Below, one piece after another: positions 1 to 5,793 of a DNA stretch of 8,190 nt. Under the pieces are notes generated by a model. The model made no database searches. It saw only the letters and a list, made by a program, of their open reading frames with translations, and was not told where the DNA came from. Position 1 is the first letter of the stretch. The number at the start of each line of letters is the position of its first letter. The DNA comes from an uncultured Collinsella sp. (GTDB lineage Bacteria > Actinomycetota > Coriobacteriia > Coriobacteriales > Coriobacteriaceae), in assembly GCA_900549245.1 (NCBI GenBank), contig URNQ01000068.1, forward strand, positions 1 through 8,190, given 5' to 3'. A program made the translations under genes and the position numbers.

Positions 1-575
1 TTGACGCCGGGACCGGCGATGAGGCCCTCGAGGCAGTTGTCGTGGAAGGGGCAGCCGCTGTGCTCGCCGATGGTGTCGCGCGGGTCGCGCGTGACCAGGA
101 TGTGGCCGGCCTCGGGATGCATCATGCCGTGCACGAGCTTACCGCCCGAGAGCACGCCGGCGCCCACGCCGGTACCGATGGTCAGATACACCACGTCAGT
201 GAGGCCCTGGGCGCAACCAAAGGTGACCTCGCCCAGGCAGGCGACGTTGACGTCGGTGTCGTAGCCGCAGGGAATATTGAGCTCGTTTTGGATGGTACCC
301 AGCAGGTCAAAGTAGCGCCATGCCGTTTTGGGCGTCTCCAGGATCTTGCCGTATTGGGACGAGGCAGGGTTGACTGCGGTGGGGCCAAAGGCGCCGATGC
401 CCAGCGCGGCGATGTCCTTGTCGGCAAACCATGCGTTGACGGCCTCAACGGTCTCCTGCGGGGTCGTGGTCGCAATCTGCTCGCGTTCCAGGACCGTGCC
501 GTCTGCATAGCCCGTGGCGCAGACCATCTTGGTGCCGCCGGCCTCGAGCGCTCCGATAAGCTGCTGCTCTGCCAT
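1..575 (-). CDS. ROK-family fructokinase, 3' end cut off by the window edge
   Basis: Probable cytoplasmic ATP-dependent sugar kinase, fructose to fructose-6-phosphate. The 191 visible residues begin MAEQQLIGALEAGGTK. They show the phosphate-binding EAGGTK (11-16), catalytic Asp108 in TDVN, GTGVGAG (134-140), and the ROK zinc site HPEAGH (His158) with Cys175, His178 and Cys181 in CPFHDNC. The sequence follows Bacillus subtilis GmuE/YdhR-type fructokinases almost motif for motif as I remember them. That family is about 290-300 residues, so roughly a third is missing beyond base 1. The ATG at 575-573 is preceded by AGAGAGGA five bases upstream, which fixes the start. The gene is separated from the upstream aminotransferase gene by a terminator, so it is probably transcribed alone. 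ROK kinases vary in sugar preference; the family call is firm, the substrate less so. Confidence 0.88.
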   Translation of the reverse strand, partial: MAEQQLIGALEAGGTKMVCATGYADGTVLEREQIATTTPQETVEAVNAWFADKDIAALGIGAFGPTAVNPASSQYGKILETPKTAWRYFDLLGTIQNELNIPCGYDTDVNVACLGEVTFGCAQGLTDVVYLTIGTGVGAGVLSGGKLVHGMMHPEAGHILVTRDPRDTIGEHSGCPFHDNCLEGLIAGPGV

Positions 576-610
576 AGTATTCCTCTCTGGACGAGTTGCT
601 CCGTGACTAA

Positions 611-616
611 AGTATA
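611..616 (-). promoter_or_regulatory. Possible -10 box for the fructokinase gene
   Basis: On the minus strand TATACT lies 35 bases before the ATG at 575, between the terminator at 648-687 and the gene. It matches TATAAT at five of six positions. No good -35 hexamer lies 16-18 bases upstream; the stretch there is T-rich. This is a weak prediction resting on position and the -10 match only. Confidence 0.35.
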
Positions 617-647
617 GCGCTCTAAAAAATAAATGAGGTCGCTATAA

Positions 648-687
648 AAAGAAACCTCATGGCCCAACGGGTTCACAAGGTTTCTTT
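648..687 (-). terminator. Intrinsic terminator after the aminotransferase gene
   Basis: AAAGAAACCT (648-657) and AGGTTTCTTT (678-687) form a perfect 10-bp stem. The 20-base loop contains a further CCC/GGG pairing at 663-671. Read on the minus strand, the stem runs into TTTCTTTTTAT, a reasonable U-tract. It starts 24 bases after the aminotransferase stop codon and lies upstream of the fructokinase -10 candidate, so it separates the two units. The A-rich other side could allow some termination in the opposite direction. Confidence 0.75.
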
Positions 688-711
688 AGTGCCTTTAGTT
701 ACTGACCGTCC

Positions 712-1893
712 TTACCCGCGCGGGTTGATTTTATCACGTAGCGACTTGAGGTTCTCAAGCGCAGCGTTGAGCGTCTCGTCTCGCTTGGCAAAGTGGAAAC
801 GAATCAGATGGTTGACGGGCTCGCGGAAGAAGCTCGAGCCCGGAACGGCGCCCACGCCCACCTTGGAGGCCAAATCCTCACAGAAGTCGAGGTCGCTGTC
901 ATAGCCAAACTCCGAGATATCCATCATCACGTAGTAGGCGCCCTGCGGCACGTTGTGCTCAAGACCGATGCTATCGAGCCCCTGACAGAATAGGTCGCGC
1001 TTGGCGGTGTAGAGGTCGAGGACCTCCTGGTAATAGCTGTCGTCGAATTTGAGGGCGGTGACGACAGCTTCCTGCAGGGGAGCGGCAGCACCCACGGTGA
1101 GGAAGTCGTGGACCTTTTTAATGCGCTCGGTGATCTGGGCCGGGGCGATGGTGTAGCCCAGACGCCAGCCGGTGATGGAGTACGTCTTAGACAGCGAACT
1201 GCAGCTGATGGTTCGATCGAACATGCCGGGCAGCGTGGCCATATAGACGTGCTCGTGGGGCGCGTAGACGATGTGCTCGTATACCTCGTCGGTAATGCAG
1301 TAGGCGTCGTACTTTTTGCAGAGGTCGGCGATTAAGGTGAGCTCCTCGCGCGTAAAGACCTTGCCGCAGGGGTTGGAAGGGTTGCACAGGACGATGGCCT
1401 TGGGATCGTTGTCGCGGAACGCCGCCTCGAGTGTCTCGCGGTCAAAGTCGAACGCAGGTGGGTTAAGCGGCACGTAGATGGGCTCGGCACCCGAGAGGAT
1501 CGTGTCGGCGCCGTAGTTCTCGTAGAATGGCGAGAAGATGACGACCTTGTCGCCGGGGTTTGTGACCGTCATCATGGCGGTCATCATGGCCTCGGTGGAG
1601 CCGCAGGTGACCACGATGTTCTCGTTGGGGTTGATCGGCATGCCCATAAAGTGCTCCTGCTTGGCGGCAAGCGCCTCACGCATGGCCTGGGAGCCCCAGG
1701 TGATGGAGTACTGGTGATAGAGCGGCTTGGGGTCGCTGGCGATGGCGCTCAGGCTGTTGAGCAGCTGCGCCGGGGGATCGAAGTCGGGGAAGCCCTGCGA
1801 CAGGTTGACGGCGCCATACTTATTGGAGATGCGCGTCATGCGGCGGATGACCGAATCGGTAAACGTTGCCGTACGGTTGGAGAGTTCTTTCAT
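712..1893 (-). CDS. PLP-dependent class I aminotransferase
   Basis: Fold-type I aminotransferase, 393 residues, cytoplasmic. N-terminal region contains NLSQGFPDFDPP (30-41), typical of the aspartate/kynurenine/methionine aminotransferase group. Visible active-site elements are GST (98-100), NPSNPCGKV (171-179, with Asn174), TDEVYEH with Asp202 and Tyr205, the PLP-binding Lys236 in SLSKTYSITGWRLGY, Arg244, and a C-terminal Arg365 in LIRFHF that would bind the substrate carboxylate. Length is normal. An ATG at 1911 is also in frame, but the ATG at 1893 has AAAGGA five bases upstream whereas the upstream ATG has no such site, so I chose 1893. Gene stands alone, divergent from the tRNA operon and closed by the terminator at 648-687. 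The amino-donor specificity cannot be read from the sequence; aspartate, methionine or aromatic substrates are all possible. Confidence 0.9.
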   Translation of the reverse strand: MKELSNRTATFTDSVIRRMTRISNKYGAVNLSQGFPDFDPPAQLLNSLSAIASDPKPLYHQYSITWGSQAMREALAAKQEHFMGMPINPNENIVVTCGSTEAMMTAMMTVTNPGDKVVIFSPFYENYGADTILSGAEPIYVPLNPPAFDFDRETLEAAFRDNDPKAIVLCNPSNPCGKVFTREELTLIADLCKKYDAYCITDEVYEHIVYAPHEHVYMATLPGMFDRTISCSSLSKTYSITGWRLGYTIAPAQITERIKKVHDFLTVGAAAPLQEAVVTALKFDDSYYQEVLDLYTAKRDLFCQGLDSIGLEHNVPQGAYYVMMDISEFGYDSDLDFCEDLASKVGVGAVPGSSFFREPVNHLIRFHFAKRDETLNAALENLKSLRDKINPRG

Positions 1894-1977
1894 GCTTGTC
1901 CTTTCGAGCATTTGCAGTGGGGCAAGTTTACTCCTATGAAACCGGTGGGAATTGCTCGAAATGGTCTCGAAAAACTC

Positions 1978-2032
1978 TTTTCAAAATTCTTGAAAATTGG
2001 GGCTTGCATCGCGTGGCGTTCCTTGCAATAAT
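1978..2032 (+). promoter_or_regulatory. Probable tRNA-operon promoter with AT-rich UP-like element
   Basis: A -35-like TTGCAT (2004-2009) and a -10-like AATAAT (2027-2032) are spaced by 17 bases. The likely transcription start is near 2039, about 20 bases before tRNA-His. Immediately upstream, 1978-1998 is almost pure A/T and includes the 19-bp inverted repeat TTTTCAA-aattc-TTGAAAA, placed about -60 to -41, where UP elements of strong stable-RNA promoters lie. The -35 match is poor (three of six), so the call rests on spacing, the -10 and the upstream element together. No convincing promoter for the divergent aminotransferase gene was found in the same gap. Confidence 0.5.
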
Positions 2033-2058
2033 AGTCGAGCGCGAAGCGCACAGGACAC

Positions 2059-2136
2059 GGTGGGTGTAGCTCAGTTGGCTAGAGCGACGGGTTGTGGTCC
2101 CGTAGGTCGAGGGTTCGAGTCCCTTTACCCACCCCA
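2059..2136 (+). tRNA. tRNA-His (GTG)
   Basis: Full cloverleaf. Acceptor GTGGGTG (2060-2066) pairs with TACCCAC (2126-2132), including one G-T pair. The anticodon stem is ACGGG/CCCGT around the loop TTGTGGT, with anticodon GTG at 2094-2096. The T-loop is TTCGAGT. The extra G-1 typical of tRNA-His is encoded at 2059 and faces discriminator C at 2133. CCA is encoded at 2134-2136. First gene of a three-tRNA operon. Confidence 0.97.
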
Positions 2137-2158
2137 GTTCTTGCTTCGTGTTGATATC

Positions 2159-2234
2159 GGGTCGTTAGCTCAGTTGGTAGAGCAGGGGACTCTTAATCCC
2201 AAGGTCCAGGGTTCGACCCCCTGACGGCCCACCA
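2159..2234 (+). tRNA. tRNA-Lys (CTT), copy 1, CCA encoded
   Basis: Acceptor GGGTCGT (2159-2165) pairs with ACGGCCC (2224-2230), with discriminator A at 2231 and encoded CCA at 2232-2234. The anticodon loop CTCTTAA carries CTT at 2192-2194, reading AAG codons. T-arm is CAGGG/CCCTG around TTCGACC. It lies 22 bases after tRNA-His, so the two are almost certainly co-transcribed. Confidence 0.97.
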
Positions 2235-2247
2235 CACGATATCTCCT

Positions 2248-2273
2248 CTAAAGTCCGCCACAACGGACTTTAG
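2248..2273 (+). repeat. Perfect 10-bp hairpin between the two tRNA-Lys genes
   Basis: CTAAAGTCCG (2248-2257) and CGGACTTTAG (2264-2273) are exact inverted copies around the 6-base loop CCACAA. Only CTTTGGG follows, so there is no real U-tract. It could be a weak or partial terminator, or a processing or spacing hairpin that keeps the two identical tRNAs apart in the precursor. It ends four bases before the second tRNA-Lys. Confidence 0.8.
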
Positions 2274-2277
2274 CTTT

Positions 2278-2350
2278 GGGTCGTTAGCTCAGTTGGTAGA
2301 GCAGGGGACTCTTAATCCCAAGGTCCAGGGTTCGACCCCCTGACGGCCCA
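2278..2350 (+). tRNA. tRNA-Lys (CTT), copy 2, CCA not encoded
   Basis: Identical to copy 1 over the whole 73-nt body; the repeat period is 119 bases. The bases after discriminator A2350 are CCC rather than CCA, so the 3' end must be trimmed and completed by the CCA-adding enzyme, unlike copy 1 and tRNA-His. The last tRNA of the operon; the terminator begins 14 bases downstream. Confidence 0.96.
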
Positions 2351-2363
2351 CCCAAAGATGATT

Positions 2364-2396
2364 AAGACGGTCAACGAAGGTTGGCCGTCTTTTTTG
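2364..2396 (+). terminator. Strong intrinsic terminator of the tRNA operon
   Basis: AAGACGG-T-CAAC (2364-2375) pairs with GTTG-G-CCGTCTT (2380-2391), giving a 12-bp stem with one G-T pair and the tetraloop GAAG. The stem runs directly into a run of T (to 2395) followed by G. This is a textbook rho-independent terminator, placed just after the second tRNA-Lys. Confidence 0.93.
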
Positions 2397-2463
2397 TTGA
2401 CCTCGCTTGGGGTCGAACCCGAAAGGGCACAGCCGCTTTCACAGATCGAGTCTACCCTGGGGA

Positions 2464-2826
2464 TCAGTAAAACCGGCGCGTCTGCACGGCGAAGTACGCC
2501 TGTGCGAGCGCGATTTCTTGCTTGTTTGAATCTCCGTTCTGGGCGATTAAATAGCATGCATAGCGCGTAAGTTTGTAGTCTTTAACCGCGCGAGCGGCGA
2601 CACCGGCAGTTACCATTTTCGTGGTGTCACGAAAATGGGAATCAACTGGAGTTTTGTTTGTTTCGCACGAGACTTTTGCCCTCTTAACAACTTCGGCAAA
2701 GTTCTCCCATCGAGTGTACCCCATGGGTTCCATTAAATCGCGTGCGAGCCAATACTCAACGCCGTCTTCCACATTGGCGTAGCTATCAAGTTTGACACGC
2801 CACTTCTCGATATCTTTACTGTCCAT
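2464..2826 (-). pseudogene. dinD: dinD-like gene, truncated after the N-terminal domain
   Basis: The 120-residue product matches the N-terminal part of DNA-damage-inducible protein D (Bro-N-like domain). It has EYWLARDLMEPMGYTRWENF near residues 24-43, an HFRDTTKMV segment near 64-72, and the highly typical LTRYACYLIAQNGD and IALAQAYFAVQTRR near the end. E. coli DinD is about 270 residues; here the frame stops at TGA right after VQTRRFY, and none of the three minus frames in the remaining 70 bases before the tRNA terminator resumes the family sequence. The start is sound: ATG at 2826 preceded by GAGGAGGAG. So transcription and translation signals survive but the C-terminal half is gone. I see no LexA-type operator upstream. 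Codons are less GC-biased than in neighbouring genes, which fits acquired DNA. A functional short Bro-N protein is a less likely alternative. Confidence 0.8.
2613..2638. repeat. Perfect 11-bp hairpin inside the dinD remnant
   Basis: CCATTTTCGTG (2613-2623) and CACGAAAATGG (2628-2638) are exact inverted copies around GTGT. The hairpin falls in the part coding HFRDTTKM, which is conserved in the family, so it may be a by-product of the codons used. It has no U-tract on either strand and is not a terminator. Confidence 0.75.
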
Positions 2827-2909
2827 ATCTCCTCCTCGCTGATCTATTGTCTATGCGTGCTTTGCCCGCTCTGTACTCAAAATAAGGATACGCTGCCGTG
2901 CGGACACGA

Positions 2910-2945
2910 ATGGGCCCCGTGCCACTTCGAGGTCACGGGGCCCAT
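2910..2945 (-). terminator. GC-rich 12-bp hairpin after the oxidoreductase gene, no U-tract
   Basis: ATGGGCCCCGTG (2910-2921) and CACGGGGCCCAT (2934-2945) are perfect inverted copies with a 12-base loop. The hairpin lies 42 bases beyond the stop codon of the oxidoreductase (minus strand) and upstream of dinD, where a terminator is expected. Neither side has a T-run. High-GC Actinobacteria often carry such tail-less hairpins, so a terminator or mRNA 3'-end role is likely but unproven. Confidence 0.55.
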
Positions 2946-2987
2946 AGATATCGATTAGCTGTGCTCTGCTCTAGATAGGTGTCCAGT

Positions 2988-4514
2988 TTAATTCGATCGA
3001 TAGTGCGAACCCAGGCTTTCGGTCCGCTTGCGCATGGCTTTGACCATCTCCGTTGCCAGCTGATTCTGCGATTGCAGGCGGGCGAGGGCTGCGATCTCGC
3101 TGTCATTGGCATGCGGCTTGCTCAGCGCCGTTGCCTCGTCTTTCAGGCTTTCAAGCTGTTGCAGGGCCTTGGATAGACCTGCTTCGGTCCTGTTGATCAT
3201 GCAATAGGTGCTCATCGTGTGCTTAAGGCTGTGTGTCAGGCGTTCGGCATCTGTTGTGGCAATGCCATACTGAGGGAGGGCGATATCCATCGGAGCGGCC
3301 GCCTCGGGAGCGTCCAGCGCTGCTCGAGCTGCCGATGCGCCCGCGATGCGCCCGAATACGATGCCATTGGCACTCGACAAGCCGCCGATGCGGTCGGCGC
3401 CGTGCATGCCGCCTGTTGCCTCACCGCAGGCGTAGAGGCCCTCAACGCCCGTGTACGCGGTCTTGTCGATTTTGATACCGCCGTTGGCGGCGTGGGCATA
3501 CATCGCCACGCGCATCTCGTCGGTCGGCGCGATGCCGTGCTCGTCTTGTAGCCAAGTGGCAAAGGTCTGCACAAACTCGGGGACGTCCTCGCGGGGGAAG
3601 TAGTAGTGGAGCGCCAGGCCTTCGGCTCCCGCTTCGTCGATGGCTAGGTCGATAGCGCGAGAATCCAGACGCGAAGTGAAGGGACCATATCCGGAGCGTT
3701 GCTCGAGCAGATCGTCGAGCTTATCGTCGGCGTTATCGACCGGCTGGTCGAACTTGACGTAGCGCCAGGTCTTCTCGTTAAAAACAAGGTTTCGCTTGGG
3801 CTCTATAAAGCCGGGCATCATCTGCATAAACTCTATATTAGTAAGGGACGCACCGTGCGCCAGCGCGATAGCCTGTGATGAGCTGAGCACGTCGGCGGAA
3901 GTGAGGCTGCGCTCGAACAGGCCACCCGTGCCGCCCGCAGCGATGATAGTGGCCTTAACTGCCATAGGCACGAGACGCTCGTTTGTCCGGTCGTAGAGCG
4001 TGGCGCCGACAATCTTTCCGTCCGTATCTTCAACAAGGTCGATAAGCTCATGGCGGGGGAGCAGGCGAATGCCGAGTGACTCGATTCGGGTCGTTAGAGC
4101 GTCCTCAAGGGGCTTGCGGGTGAGGCCGCGCCACATGCGCGTCTTGTGGTCAAAGCAGGGGATAAACTGCTTTTGCTGAGCGCTCTCAGCGCTTTGCGGA
4201 CGCTGGAGCTCAACGCCCAGGTCTTGCTCGAGCCATTCAATTGCCTGGGGAATGCCGTGGACAAACGTCTGGACAAGCTCGGGGTCGGCGACGCCGCCAC
4301 CAACGGTCTGGATGGTGTCGATGAGGTCTTGTTCGTCGTCTTCGTTAACGGGTCCGATAAGCCCCAAGCCCCAGGTTCCGGGGAAGAAACTCGATCCACT
4401 CATAGTCTTGCCGGCGCTTGCCACAGCGACGGTTGCACCCGTGCGCGCCGCTTCGATGGCGGCGCAAAGGCCCGCAATGCCAGATCCAATTACCAGTACA
4501 TCAGTCGATTCCAT
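2988..4514 (-). CDS. FAD-dependent oxidoreductase, fumarate reductase/L-aspartate oxidase superfamily
   Basis: 508-residue soluble flavoprotein without signal peptide or membrane segment. The N-terminal dinucleotide-binding motif is VLVIGSGIAGLCAA (6-19). A second FAD-contacting segment is TIIAAGGTGGLFE (189-201). The capping region has RLDSRAIDLAID (282-293), equivalent to the arginine segment of SdhA/NadB proteins. The FAD-binding C-terminal part has GLYACGEATGGMHGADRIGG (359-378), and the helical tail ends RTESLGSHYR. Length fits L-aspartate oxidase (about 510-540). However, the segment expected as QFHPT reads QMMPGF (231-236), so the usual substrate histidine is absent, and no nadA or nadC lies nearby. 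I therefore do not call it NadB; substrate and electron acceptor are unknown. The ATG at 4514 has AAAGGA six bases upstream; a longer in-frame start at 4571 lacks a site and adds a basic, non-family leader. Apparently a single-gene unit. Confidence 0.85.
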   Translation of the reverse strand: MESTDVLVIGSGIAGLCAAIEAARTGATVAVASAGKTMSGSSFFPGTWGLGLIGPVNEDDEQDLIDTIQTVGGGVADPELVQTFVHGIPQAIEWLEQDLGVELQRPQSAESAQQKQFIPCFDHKTRMWRGLTRKPLEDALTTRIESLGIRLLPRHELIDLVEDTDGKIVGATLYDRTNERLVPMAVKATIIAAGGTGGLFERSLTSADVLSSSQAIALAHGASLTNIEFMQMMPGFIEPKRNLVFNEKTWRYVKFDQPVDNADDKLDDLLEQRSGYGPFTSRLDSRAIDLAIDEAGAEGLALHYYFPREDVPEFVQTFATWLQDEHGIAPTDEMRVAMYAHAANGGIKIDKTAYTGVEGLYACGEATGGMHGADRIGGLSSANGIVFGRIAGASAARAALDAPEAAAPMDIALPQYGIATTDAERLTHSLKHTMSTYCMINRTEAGLSKALQQLESLKDEATALSKPHANDSEIAALARLQSQNQLATEMVKAMRKRTESLGSHYRSN

Positions 4515-4702
4515 CGGATTCCTTTCTCGTCCGGCGCATTGTCGCACGGGTGATCGGTAATGGGGCCGCAAAGACTCGGCAAATCGGTAAAGGGCACATA
4601 TGACAGGTGGGCGTCATGGACGCTCTGACGTTTCATCTCGTCACATCTCGTATTTCGCCCCAACTGATATATCGGCATTCGCTACCCTGCGATAGCGCAA
4701 AC

Positions 4703-4736
4703 TAAAAGAGCCGCTACCTCGAAAGGTAGCGGCTCT
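4703..4736 (-). terminator. Intrinsic terminator of the NifU-like/GGGtGRT operon
   Basis: AGAGCCGCTACCT (4707-4719) and AGGTAGCGGCTCT (4724-4736) form a perfect 13-bp stem closed by the tetraloop CGAA. On the minus strand it is followed by TTTTAGT. It begins 34 bases after the GGGtGRT stop codon. The 190-base gap between it and the oxidoreductase start holds a small palindrome (GCGTC-atg-GACGC near 4611-4623) but no convincing promoter. Confidence 0.9.
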
Positions 4737-4770
4737 AAAGCTCAACTATATGAGCATCGCGCGGGCGCGA

Positions 4771-5775
4771 TTAGGCCTTGAGGGCCTCCTCGACGGCGAC
4801 AGCGCAGGCGACGGTGGCACCGACCATGGGGTTGTTGCCCATGCCGATGAGACCCATCATGTCGACGTGCGCAGGCACGGAGGAAGAACCGGCGAACTGG
4901 GCGTCGGAGTGCATACGGCCCATGGTGTCGGTCATGCCGTAAGAGGCAGGGCCGGCGCCCATGTTGTCCGGGTGCAGGGTACGGCCAGTGCCGCCACCAG
5001 AAGCGACGGAGAAGTACTTCTTGCCAGCCTCGAGGCGCTCCTTCTTGTAGGTGCCAGCGACGGGATGCTGGAAGCGCGTGGGGTTGGTGGAGTTACCGGT
5101 GATCGAGATGTCGACGTTCTCGTGCCACATGATGGCAACGCCCTCGCGGACGTCGTCGGAGCCGTAGCAGTTAACGGCAGCGCGGGGACCATCGGAGTAG
5201 GGGATGGTCTCGACGACCTTGAGCTCGCCCGTGTAGTAGTCGAACTGGGTCTTCACGTAGGTGAAGCCGTTGATGCGGGCGATGATCTGGGCGGCGTCCT
5301 TGCCCAGACCGTTGAGGATAACGCGCAGCGGCTTCTTGCGAGCCTTGTTGGCGTTCAGAGCCAGGCCGATAGCGCCCTCAGCGGCAGCGAAGGACTCGTG
5401 GCCGGCCAGGAAGGCGAAGCACTCGGTGTCGTCGGAGAGCAGCATAGCGCCCAGGTTGCCGTGGCCCAGACCGACCTTGCGGTCCTCGGCGACGGAGCCG
5501 GGAACGGTGAAGGCCTGGATGCCCTCGCCGATGATGGCGGCAGCCTCAGAAGCGGTCTTGGCGCCACGCTTGACAGCGAGAGCGCAACCGAGGGTGTAGG
5601 CCCACTCGGCGTTCTGGAAGGCGATGGACTGGGTGTTGTTGACGATCTCACGCGGGTTGAAGCCCTTGTCGGTGCAGATCTGCAGAGCTTCCTCGAGGGA
5701 GGCGATGCCGTTGTCGGCGAGGCACTTGTTGATCTTGTCAGCGCGGCGCTCGTAACCTTCGAACGTAACAGTCAT
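4771..5775 (-). CDS. GGGtGRT family protein
   Basis: 334 residues, cytoplasmic. The family is named after the motif GGGTGRT, seen here at residues 260-266, followed by LHPDNMGAGPASYG and a glycine- and methionine-rich tail (PAHVDMMGLIGMGNNPMVGA, 301-320). Other conserved-looking blocks are GLGHGNLGAML (102-112), FLAGHESFAAAEGAIG (122-137) and WHENVDISITGNSTNPTRF (217-235). I recognise this as the domain family named GGGtGRT (Pfam, number from memory PF14057), which has no established biochemical function that I know of. Cysteines at 34, 64, 119, 203 and 324 do not form an obvious cluster motif. The ATG at 5775 has AGGGAGGG eight bases upstream. The preceding NifU-like gene ends 17 bases before it, so they form one operon. 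Codons are strongly biased (AAG for Lys, ATC for Ile, CGT/CGC for Arg), suggesting an abundant protein. The partner suggests a link with iron-sulfur or metal handling, which is inference. Confidence 0.9.
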   Translation of the reverse strand: MTVTFEGYERRADKINKCLADNGIASLEEALQICTDKGFNPREIVNNTQSIAFQNAEWAYTLGCALAVKRGAKTASEAAAIIGEGIQAFTVPGSVAEDRKVGLGHGNLGAMLLSDDTECFAFLAGHESFAAAEGAIGLALNANKARKKPLRVILNGLGKDAAQIIARINGFTYVKTQFDYYTGELKVVETIPYSDGPRAAVNCYGSDDVREGVAIMWHENVDISITGNSTNPTRFQHPVAGTYKKERLEAGKKYFSVASGGGTGRTLHPDNMGAGPASYGMTDTMGRMHSDAQFAGSSSVPAHVDMMGLIGMGNNPMVGATVACAVAVEEALKA

Positions 5776-5793
5776 AGTTATTTCCCTCCCTTT

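Noticed and set aside
182..676. 164-codon minus-strand frame over the fructokinase start
   Set aside because: It lies in a different frame from the clearly recognisable kinase, starts upstream of its promoter region and has no family features.
2409..2420. GGGGTCGAACCC, an exact inverse match to the tRNA-Lys T-arm, considered as an attachment site or tRNA remnant
   Set aside because: It is in the opposite orientation to the tRNAs, so it cannot be a direct-repeat attachment site, and no acceptor or anticodon arm can be built around it. A 12-base near-palindrome of the common T-loop can occur by chance.
2312..2557. 81-codon minus-strand frame across the tRNA-Lys and its terminator
   Set aside because: It reads through the tRNA (RGSNPGP-type translation is typical of antisense T-arms) and contains a terminator; no ribosome binding site or homology.
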